The translations under genes and the position numbers were made by a program. A stretch of DNA of 25,844 nucleotides, taken from the NCBI GenBank assembly GCA_946646575.1, contig CAMPCR010000007.1:1-25844 (forward strand). Direction: 5' to 3'. The notes under the pieces were generated by a model, which did not search any database, had not been told where the DNA came from, and saw only the letters and a program-made list of their open reading frames with translations. Position 1 is the first letter of the stretch. The number at the start of each line of letters is the position of its first letter. The stretch is from UBA3222 sp002363035 (GTDB lineage Bacteria > Verrucomicrobiota > Verrucomicrobiia > Opitutales > UBA9783). Positions 15,977 through 22,316 of this stretch are shown here, one piece after another.

Positions 15977-17104
15977 TTAAAAAAATTGCTTCAATTCGCA
16001 CAGAACAATCGCAACGCCGAACGCCAAACAGATGCTGTCGCTCGCTCGGTGTTTCTTTTCTTTCCACAGCAGGTAATACGGTACGAAGATGGCGAAAATC
16101 GCCAGCATCATGCCCCCGAAAGACAAGACCTTCATGAAGGCATCGCGAATGGTCAAATTGATGAGCACCGGAATGAAACAAAGAACGATCTTCGAGACAT
16201 TTTTCGACAAAAACGACTGCAACGGTTGCAACAATCCGACGGCAATCCCGATGGTCGAAGTGATGACGGCAAACAGCGTAAGAACTTTCAAAAACACACC
16301 CAATGCCGGATGATGCGAAGACGTACAAAGAAATTGGATCAATTCTCCGACGGACACCTGATGCGCCTGCAGACGTTGATAAAATTCGGCATCGTGCGTC
16401 GCAACGTTTTTCAGTACGCAGAAAATCCACAACGTATAAATCACCGCCGGGATGATGACACCCAAAACAGCCGCTTTGGAAATTTTCTTTCGGTCATTAT
16501 CCAAGTACGAACAGACATAAGAACACAGCACCTGCATGCCGAACGAAGTGAAAATCGTCGGCAGGAACACGGACAATTCGGTTAATTGCAGGTGCGTTTC
16601 CGTTTTTGACGATACACCGTTCGGATTACCGCACACATGCACGACGGCGATACCGATAAAGAGGAGCAAAATCGAAACACAGACCGAATTGATTTTCGAA
16701 AAAATGTTATTCCGCAAGTTCACCAATGCCAATAATCCGATTCCGCAGAGCACAATGACCGTACGCGAAGGAACGTTGCAAAACGTACCGATCGTATCCG
16801 CCAGGCACGAAAAATAAGCTGTCAGCAACCCGAATAACAGCAAACAATAGCTGCTCAGAGTAATGAAGAATGTCGCGCGCCCGGCATGTTCGCGGCTCAT
16901 TTCAACAATCGATAAAAAAGACCGATACCGTATATTCACGTCCACCGGCATCATAAATGACCGATATCCGATAAACAGCATTAAAGCCACCAGTCCCGTT
17001 ACAAGCGGTAATCCCAAATTTACCGCAACCATCGGCAACGCAACGATACCGACCCCGATCGACGTACCTGCTATCAGCAAGGTAATATGTATTATTTTTT
17101 TCAT
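15977..17104 (-). CDS. HAAAP-family aromatic amino acid permease, paralogue 6
   Basis: 375 residues from ATG 17104, which matches the MKKxIH start of paralogues 1 and 5; an in-frame TTG at 17191 would add 29 residues that do not resemble any paralogue. About 11 membrane spans. Marks: GTSIGVGIVALPMVAVN, YFSCLADTIGTF, TSFGMQVLCSYVCSYL, QVSVGELIQFLC and TSTIGIAVGLLQPLQ. AAAGGA lies upstream but rather far (16 bases). It is the first gene of the unit 6-5-4, behind the leader with the YYFYGW frame, so regulation by aromatic amino acid supply is plausible. Confidence 0.92.
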   Translation of the reverse strand: MKKIIHITLLIAGTSIGVGIVALPMVAVNLGLPLVTGLVALMLFIGYRSFMMPVDVNIRYRSFLSIVEMSREHAGRATFFITLSSYCLLLFGLLTAYFSCLADTIGTFCNVPSRTVIVLCGIGLLALVNLRNNIFSKINSVCVSILLLFIGIAVVHVCGNPNGVSSKTETHLQLTELSVFLPTIFTSFGMQVLCSYVCSYLDNDRKKISKAAVLGVIIPAVIYTLWIFCVLKNVATHDAEFYQRLQAHQVSVGELIQFLCTSSHHPALGVFLKVLTLFAVITSTIGIAVGLLQPLQSFLSKNVSKIVLCFIPVLINLTIRDAFMKVLSFGGMMLAIFAIFVPYYLLWKEKKHRASDSICLAFGVAIVLCELKQFF

Positions 17105-17200
17105 TATTTTTTTATTGTTTATCCTTTGACCTGCTCGAACCGAAACCGCTCCGAGACAATTCAAAAAGAAAGATTTACAAGGGAAATTCAACGGTACGGC

Positions 17201-17284
17201 TTAACGCCACCCGTAGAAATAATATGAGGTCGCCGCAAAAAATCGCGACGCTTTCGTAAATCGAATAAAATTAAACGACCTCAC
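17201..17284 (-). CDS. Candidate Tyr/Phe/Trp-rich leader peptide before permease 6
   Basis: A 27-codon frame from GTG 17284 to TAA 17201; 10 residues are aromatic. Residues 21-26 read YYFYGW (TAT TAT TTC TAC GGG TGG) just before the stop, so all three aromatic amino acids are sampled. The run follows directly after the 3' arm of a perfect stem (17225-17232 with 17276-17283), so a ribosome slowed there would cover that stem. The stop lies 97 bases before the permease ATG. Weak points: AAGGAG sits only 1 base before the GTG, and the candidate promoter would start RNA almost at the GTG. The second leader upstream of permease 1 shares TAT TAT TTC. Confidence 0.45.
   Translation of the reverse strand: MRSFNFIRFTKASRFFAATSYYFYGWR
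17205..17283 (-). promoter_or_regulatory. Leader RNA hairpins before permease 6
   Basis: An 8-bp perfect stem (TGAGGTCG with CGACCTCA; 17276-17283 and 17225-17232) encloses an inner CGTCGC/GCGGCG stem. Just downstream of the Tyr codons a second hairpin (ACGG..GGC-GTTAA-GCC..CCGT) can form around the leader stop codon. No T run follows it, so a simple terminator is not evident. Confidence 0.45.
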
Positions 17285-17291
17285 ACTCCTT

Positions 17292-17319
17292 ATTGAAGCG
17301 AGAAAATATCTTTTGTCAA
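17292..17319 (-). promoter_or_regulatory. Candidate promoter for permease unit 6-5-4
   Basis: Perfect minus-strand TTGACA (17314-17319), 16-base spacer, TTCAAT (17292-17297; 4 of 6 matches). The surrounding DNA is AT-rich. RNA would begin near 17285. Confidence 0.5.
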
Positions 17320-17430
17320 CGGTTTTTGTAAAAAATTAAAAAGTTTCTGCAATGTCACCGAAAGTAACCGACAAAATTGGATGGAAATATAATTTTTTCA
17401 AAAAAACAATTGATGATAATAATGGAAATT

Positions 17431-17527
17431 TTCTCAGTGGCGGAGGTGGGTGTGGGGCATTGCGTGACAAGACAATCCGATAGTTCGTGAGACTCTTGTC
17501 TTGGTTCAAATCCAGATCCTGCAGGCA
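17431..17527 (+). pseudogene. tRNA-like relic, possibly tRNA-Leu
   Basis: TGGCGGAGGTGG near the start resembles the D-arm of a leucine tRNA, and GGTTCAAATCC at 17503-17513 is a standard T-arm core. The distance between them fits a long-armed class II tRNA. However, the acceptor strands (TTCTCAG and TCCTGCA) do not pair, the T stem has a mismatch and there is no CCA. It is therefore a decayed or chimeric tRNA at best. A GACAAGA/TCTTGTC inverted repeat lies in the middle. Confidence 0.3.
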
Positions 17528-17554
17528 AAAGGAGAATTCAAGAGCTTCAGATAG

Positions 17555-17778
17555 CTATTTGAACAATTTATTTTTGATGCTCGCACAACAGAAGCATTTT
17601 GTTCTCTAAAAGAGCTCCTTGCCTACAAGAAATTTTTCGCTCCGGAGCATCAATCCCGCCACCGGTTAATGTTCTATTCCGAACGCGATATTTACTGGCA
17701 AACGCTTGGTCCGTTCGCAGAAGCTTTTCTGCAATCCGATCCGCAGGCAATCTGCAGTTGTTATATCATATTTACATC
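17555..17778 (+). pseudogene. Truncated gene remnant, glycerophosphotransferase-like
   Basis: A plus-strand frame with no proper start reads about 75 residues including LKELLAYKKFFAPEHQ and RLMFYSERDIYWQTLGPFAE, then AFLQSDPQ and CSCYI. The pattern (basic, then LMFYSE, aromatic-W, then a Cys-Tyr strand) resembles the N-terminal region of CDP-glycerol glycerophosphotransferase-like enzymes of cell-surface polymer synthesis. The similarity is from memory and only partial. It stops where the convergent 17792-19588 gene ends, with no active-site region, so I call it a fragment. It sits beside the tRNA-like relic, which suggests past integration or deletion here. Confidence 0.35.
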
Positions 17779-17791
17779 GTTTTCCCCCTCC

Positions 17792-19588
17792 CTACCTCAC
17801 ATTCGCGGCGGTATTCGAGTGCGCTTCGTGCGCCCGTGACCTGAATGTCGAGCAAATCGAGTCAAAACTGTCGATTTTCGAGCGATCCACTTGTATATCC
17901 GTATTGATCGTATCGATGGCGGTATTGATAAACTTTGTTTTGGTTGAAAAAGCATCCGTCCAGGAACTGACGACTTCGGTTTTTATCCGATCTTTAACTT
18001 GGAAATACCCATATTCCTTCACGCTGTTGGGGATAACGTTGGCACAATCAATGCGGGTCGGCGGTTTATCAAAGGTGTTTTCGAAAGCTTTCGCGGTATC
18101 ATTATGGCGCGGAGTACCGGAGGCTGCCGTCGAATTGTGATACTTTGTCGGCTTTGCATCAAACTCCACCTCGGTCTTGTACATATAGTACACGCCTTTG
18201 TCGCCGTCCCACGAGCAGCCGGTGGCATAACAGTTCCCTCTCTGATCGTTGATATTTCCGTTATCGCCAAGCAGATAATTCATACCGGCATCATCCGCCG
18301 ATACAAGCAGGTATTTTCCGGGAGAAGTGCAGTCTTCAATCACAAGACACTTCGTTCCGTCATCGGCTTCGAACAAATTATACATATTCCCGCCGCACAG
18401 ATACGTCAAAGCAATCATCGCGCCGTCGGGAAGGCGGTGCGTTGTTTCCTTCCCGTCGGCACCCGATTGGCTTGAATTCAGGATATTCAAACCGCGATTA
18501 ATGAATTCCAGGTAAGTATTGAGTGCGGAAATGCTCTTCGATTGGATGCTCAAATTCTCGCGCAAAGCCTGTACTTTGATCTCGAAAAACGACGAAACGG
18601 CATTGATCGGTCCGTCGCGATCGGTCAAATAGCCGACGTAGAACATTTCCATCGCACCAAGGTGTTTGGTGGCTTCGGTATCTTTTTTGCTTTCAATATC
18701 GGGCAGACACGGGAAGCCGGTTTCGGGGTCGTCGGGGAATCTGGTGTAGTCCGTACAACCGCCGGCGATGAGTCTGTAATAGTAGTAAATAAACTTCATC
18801 CGATCGATGAGCGATAACGATCCGAAAACCATAATGGGAGCCGGTATCGTTTTGTCGGAATCTTTGTAAGCGATCTTCGTCGTACGCAAAGCTTCAAGCG
18901 TTTTGTAATCGGTTATCCCCTTTAATTGCGAACGCGTATCGCCAACCTCGTACAACATATCTGTTTTATCACCGATAATGTCCCACTGCTTGGTATCGTT
19001 GTTGTATTGGTAACGCTTCGTCAATGCGTCAACCGTTTCGTCGGCAAATCTTTTACAAACGGACAATTTGTCGATATGCTCGCGTGCCAATTGCAGCTTT
19101 TCGTCTTTACCGATGTCCGGCATATTGATAACTTTCTGCAACTTCTCCAGAGCCGTTCGGGCTTCGTCAATGTACGCATGCAACATCTGCAGATAATCCA
19201 CAATCGACTTAACGTAAAATCGCAATGCCATGTATCCTTCGCGACATAGCCCGTCAACGGTCGTGCCAGGGGCAAGCGTTCGCGAATCATTATAAATTTC
19301 GGAAAGTTTGCTGAAATCATCGCCGTATTTATCCGTCTTTTCATCTGTTGTATTTTGGAAAATGATATGCCCGAGACGATAAAGCGCACCCTTCAGCAGG
19401 TCGGGGTAAGAAGTACCCGTCGGATATTTACCCGTTGCATCGATAAAAAGCTTTTTATATTCCGCATAAATCTCCGGAAGCGATTTATCCGATACATCCG
19501 CCACAGACGGTTGCGCACCGACGGCACGAACATTTTCAATCGGCGCAAACGGTTGATTGGACGAAACATTTAAAATACCGTGGGACAT
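17792..19588 (-). CDS. Large protein of unknown family, paralogue of its upstream neighbour
   Basis: 598 residues from ATG 19588, 5 bases after the stop of the upstream gene. No signal peptide or membrane span. It shares with the neighbour a central block (GYLTDRDGPINAVSS, about 315-330; then SALNTYLEFINRGLNILNSS), a compact Cys-containing block (RLPDGAMIALTYLCGGNMY; GTKCLVIEDC; LLVSADDAGMNYLLGD; RGNCYATGC), and a C-terminal helix of about 60 residues (WTDAFSTKTKFINTAID, then STFRSRAHEA) with coiled-coil character. I do not recognise the family. A type III-like secreted protein is possible (no Sec signal, helical ends, paired arrangement, small helical partner) but no secretion gene is in view. 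Confidence 0.88.
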   Translation of the reverse strand: MSHGILNVSSNQPFAPIENVRAVGAQPSVADVSDKSLPEIYAEYKKLFIDATGKYPTGTSYPDLLKGALYRLGHIIFQNTTDEKTDKYGDDFSKLSEIYNDSRTLAPGTTVDGLCREGYMALRFYVKSIVDYLQMLHAYIDEARTALEKLQKVINMPDIGKDEKLQLAREHIDKLSVCKRFADETVDALTKRYQYNNDTKQWDIIGDKTDMLYEVGDTRSQLKGITDYKTLEALRTTKIAYKDSDKTIPAPIMVFGSLSLIDRMKFIYYYYRLIAGGCTDYTRFPDDPETGFPCLPDIESKKDTEATKHLGAMEMFYVGYLTDRDGPINAVSSFFEIKVQALRENLSIQSKSISALNTYLEFINRGLNILNSSQSGADGKETTHRLPDGAMIALTYLCGGNMYNLFEADDGTKCLVIEDCTSPGKYLLVSADDAGMNYLLGDNGNINDQRGNCYATGCSWDGDKGVYYMYKTEVEFDAKPTKYHNSTAASGTPRHNDTAKAFENTFDKPPTRIDCANVIPNSVKEYGYFQVKDRIKTEVVSSWTDAFSTKTKFINTAIDTINTDIQVDRSKIDSFDSICSTFRSRAHEAHSNTAANVR

Positions 19589-19593
19589 AACAA

Positions 19594-21291
19594 TTACTTT
19601 TTAAGGTTGGACGCAACTTTCATGTAGGCGGTGTGGGTGCGATTACGGAAAGTGCTGCTCATGGTATTCAAGGTGTCGACCTTGTTTCGAAAAACTTTAA
19701 TGTCGGTATTCACGGTATCGATTGTCGTCTGAATAAAAGAAATTTTATCCTGAAACGCCTTTTGCCAGGATGGCAATATGTCGGATTTATCAATGGAAGC
19801 GGTATCGTAAAAGTATTTGTATTTTCGAACGGTATTCGGAAGAATTTTTTCACACTCGATTGGAGACGACGGTACAAAGTCTTTCCCGAAATTTTTTTTC
19901 ACATCATTGTGATGAGCGGTTCCAGAAGCCTCCGTTGAGTGATGATATTGTGTCGGGACGGCGGAAAATGAAAAATCTTTGATAAAATACAATTGTCGAG
20001 CTTCATCCCAATACAGAGGTGAGTAACAGTTCCCCCGATAGCCGTCCGCATCCGCCTTGTCGCCGATCAAACAATTCATACCGGCATCGTCGGCAGAAAT
20101 CAGCAGATACTGTCCGTGACTTACATAACCTTCGAGAACCAAACACTTTGTTCCGTCGGATGCTTCCGCCAACGGATACATGTTGCAGCCGCACAGATAC
20201 ATCAACGCGATCGCCGCTCCATCCGGAATGCGATGTCGCTGCTCCGACGGAATTTCTCCTTTATCATCCGGCGAACACCCGGACTGACTGGCATTTAAAA
20301 TATCCAAGGCACGCTGAATAAATTTCAAATAGACATTGAGTGCTTTTATTTTTTCCGATTCCAATCGAATTTTCTCAACCAATGCGGCGGATTTAACCTC
20401 CAGATACGACGAAACGGCGTTCACGGGACCGTCGCGGTCAATGAGGTAACCCATGAAAAAATGTTCGATTGCGGCAATAACGTCCGTTTTCGAGGCTTCC
20501 TTAACGGTCGGAATACCGCTGACTTTATCATTCGGGAAAAGCGCATCGGTTTTACCGCTGTCAATGTCGTAATACAATTTGATGTATTTTAAGCGATCGA
20601 GAAGATTAAGTTCGTTAAAAACCTCGATGGTTTTTTGCGTAAAAACAGGCTCCTTTTGATATTCCTGCTTTTCATAAGCCTGCACCTCCATGGCACGCAA
20701 TTTATCGTAGGGCTTGTAGGCATCGTCCTTGTCGTTAAACTGCGTATGAGTGGCATCAGCATAATCGTCCTCGTACAACTTCCAAATGTCCTCGTTTTTA
20801 TCATAGATATAACGGAAACCGAAGGTGTCGTTCATCTCCTTTGAAAAACCATCCAAAATATCCAGTTGATCGATAAGCCATTGCTGGGAATCCCCCGTTG
20901 CCTGCTCCAAAAGCGCGCGCGCTTTGAGAATATAATCCCCGAGCTGATTGATTTGCTCGATGATTTGACGACCGTAGAACTTATAGGCATCGTTCGCTTG
21001 GTCGGAATCGACACAAACATCTTTGATAAAATCCGTAAAATTCACATGGCGATTGCCGTCCATGGGAATGGTTTTTCCGAAAATGTCGTTCAGTTGTTTT
21101 AACAGATTATCCTGAACTTTTGCGTGATTGTTGAAAATCTCCGTATAGTGCGCTTTAATGTCTTCCGTCGCGGTTACGGAACCGACGGGCGCCACGCGCA
21201 GATTTTTGCGTTCAACCGCCGACAACGCTCCGCCGCCGACCCGCGGATACGTTACTGGCGAAGTGTTTAAATCGGAAACGGAATATGCCAC
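19594..21291 (-). CDS. Large protein of unknown family, paralogue of its downstream neighbour
   Basis: 565 residues from GTG 21291, which has AAAGGC 6 bases upstream; a TTG at 21309 in the same frame lacks such a site. Same layout as the 17792-19588 product: a helical N-terminal half, GYLIDRDGPVNAVSSYLEVK, KALNVYLKFIQRALDILNAS, a Cys-rich core (RIPDGAAIALMYLCGCNMY; LLISADDAGMNCLIGD; RGNCYSP) and a C-terminal coil (WQKAFQDKISFIQTTIDTVN, then STFRNRTHTA). The N-terminus is Ser/Thr/Val-rich and unstructured, as in many type III substrates, which is suggestive only. Middle gene of a three-gene unit. Confidence 0.88.
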   Translation of the reverse strand: MAYSVSDLNTSPVTYPRVGGGALSAVERKNLRVAPVGSVTATEDIKAHYTEIFNNHAKVQDNLLKQLNDIFGKTIPMDGNRHVNFTDFIKDVCVDSDQANDAYKFYGRQIIEQINQLGDYILKARALLEQATGDSQQWLIDQLDILDGFSKEMNDTFGFRYIYDKNEDIWKLYEDDYADATHTQFNDKDDAYKPYDKLRAMEVQAYEKQEYQKEPVFTQKTIEVFNELNLLDRLKYIKLYYDIDSGKTDALFPNDKVSGIPTVKEASKTDVIAAIEHFFMGYLIDRDGPVNAVSSYLEVKSAALVEKIRLESEKIKALNVYLKFIQRALDILNASQSGCSPDDKGEIPSEQRHRIPDGAAIALMYLCGCNMYPLAEASDGTKCLVLEGYVSHGQYLLISADDAGMNCLIGDKADADGYRGNCYSPLYWDEARQLYFIKDFSFSAVPTQYHHSTEASGTAHHNDVKKNFGKDFVPSSPIECEKILPNTVRKYKYFYDTASIDKSDILPSWQKAFQDKISFIQTTIDTVNTDIKVFRNKVDTLNTMSSTFRNRTHTAYMKVASNLKK

Positions 21292-21348
21292 GGTTTTGCC
21301 TTTATTCAAATATCGGATATCGGTCGAAAATTTTTATAAAAATTTCCT

Positions 21349-21699
21349 CTAAATCATCCGCCCCGGCATCAGACGCCCTTTGATTTTCGCGGTACAGGCA
21401 TTGTGAGAAATCTCTTTCAAAGGTATATTTATTCGTTTGGCAGCCGTTTTTTTCTCAATCGTCGCATTGCTTTGTTTTGACAGCGGCAACAACATCTTCA
21501 ACGCCTGTATCATGGCTTTTTCGGACGGATTGATTTTCTCCAACAGCCGAATGGTTTCCTCGATATTCTTCGGCGTCAACAAACTGCCTTCCGCCGTCGC
21601 GGATTTACTTTCGCGGAAAAACTTCTGTAATTGCGCCAGACGTTTATCCAACTCCGCCAATTCCTTCAACATCGCCTCGGGATCGCTTTTCTTTGCCAT
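21349..21699 (-). CDS. Small charged helical protein heading the operon
   Basis: 116 residues, unrecognised. An N-terminal coiled-coil-like part (PEAMLKELAELDKRLAQLQK), a middle helix (TPKNIEETIRLLEKINPSEK) and a basic, less structured C-terminus. Size and helical character would suit a secretion chaperone or regulator for the two large proteins that follow, but it is basic, whereas most type III chaperones are acidic, so the function is open. There is no ribosome-binding site before ATG 21699; if the sigma-54-like promoter is real, the message would begin only about 5 bases upstream. Confidence 0.75.
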   Translation of the reverse strand: MAKKSDPEAMLKELAELDKRLAQLQKFFRESKSATAEGSLLTPKNIEETIRLLEKINPSEKAMIQALKMLLPLSKQSNATIEKKTAAKRINIPLKEISHNACTAKIKGRLMPGRMI

Positions 21700-21714
21700 T
21701 CAATAACGATACAC

Positions 21715-21731
21715 AGCAGGTTTTGTGCCAA
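21715..21731 (-). promoter_or_regulatory. Sigma-54-type promoter candidate
   Basis: Minus-strand TTGGCACAAAACCTGCT fits the sigma-54 (RpoN) pattern TTGGCAC-N5-TTGC with GG and GC exactly 10 bases apart; only one core base differs (CTGC for TTGC). Transcription would begin near 21704, just before the 21349-21699 gene. Such promoters need an ATP-driven activator. Confidence 0.5.
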
Positions 21732-22316
21732 ATGCAGCCGAAGAGAGAAAAGAGAAAGCTCAACCAATGGATAAAAGAACGATTTTTGGGAAGCCCGCGT
21801 TGCGGTTTAGGGATAAATATGTCTTCCCCGTTACCATCAAAGGCGTTTTGCGGTTTTTCCCCTCCGACCCCGTTCGTGTTTAAAAAAGCGTATTTTAAAA
21901 AAAGAAATTGCTCTTCTAATACAGTACATGGCATGGAAATGATACACGCAGAGATGGATTTGAGACATTTAAAATCGCTGATTTTTTAACCGAGGAGGTT
22001 GTTGTTAAAAAAACACTGTAATGAAACTTCTCGGAGCACGTTAAATAGGATAAACAGAGTGCGGCGGATAAAAAACACAGGCGGTCGACGGTTAAAATAC
22101 TGCGGAAGATAGTATTCGACATGCGATGTATCAGGTACGTACCATCGCGACATTTTGAGGGGAAACTCCCGTCTCCCGCCTGTCCTATCACACCAAAAAC
22201 TCCATAGCCTAATCTCTCGGAGTACGTTGCGAGCCCTGCAGACTTCAAAGGGCGGCAACAATTTCATGCCCCTTCTTTTCCATTGCCTTTGACGGCAAAA
22301 AATTCACAATAATCTC
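21732..22316. other. Divergent intergenic region, 585 bases
   Basis: It separates the minus-strand three-gene unit from nifJ. Several short frames overlap on both strands and none shows a convincing start or product. It contains the structured element at 22077-22183, a near-repeat CTCGGAG-C/T-ACGTT at 22030-22042 and 22216-22228, and a plus-strand TTGCC-TTTGAC-GGCAA dyad (22283-22298) near the nifJ start. TTGACG (22289-22294) may be part of a nifJ promoter, but no good -10 box follows. Confidence 0.5.
22077..22183 (-). ncRNA. Structured intergenic element, possible small RNA
   Basis: A closing 8-bp stem (ACAGGCGG at 22077-22084 with CCGCCTGT at 22176-22183) encloses two perfect 6-bp hairpins (AATACT/AGTATT at 22096-22116; GCGATG/CATCGC at 22123-22148) and a GAG/CTC mini-hairpin near 22157-22168. 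Read on the minus strand, the closing stem is followed by G and six Ts, like a terminator, so the minus strand is the more likely RNA. It matches no riboswitch or housekeeping RNA I know. It could also be a protein-binding or remnant sequence. Confidence 0.35.

Noticed and set aside
17431..17527. Functional tRNA
   Set aside because: The acceptor strands do not pair, the T stem has a mismatch and there is no CCA, so only a relic is supportable.
21644..21934. 96-codon minus-strand frame overlapping the 21349-21699 gene
   Set aside because: Different frame from the better-supported gene, low-complexity ending, and no start signal.
21916..22267. Two overlapping minus-strand frames of 93 and 110 codons before the sigma-54 unit
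   Set aside because: Neither has a ribosome-binding site or known motif, and both cover the structured element; the repeated NVLRE in one merely reflects the 13-mer repeat.
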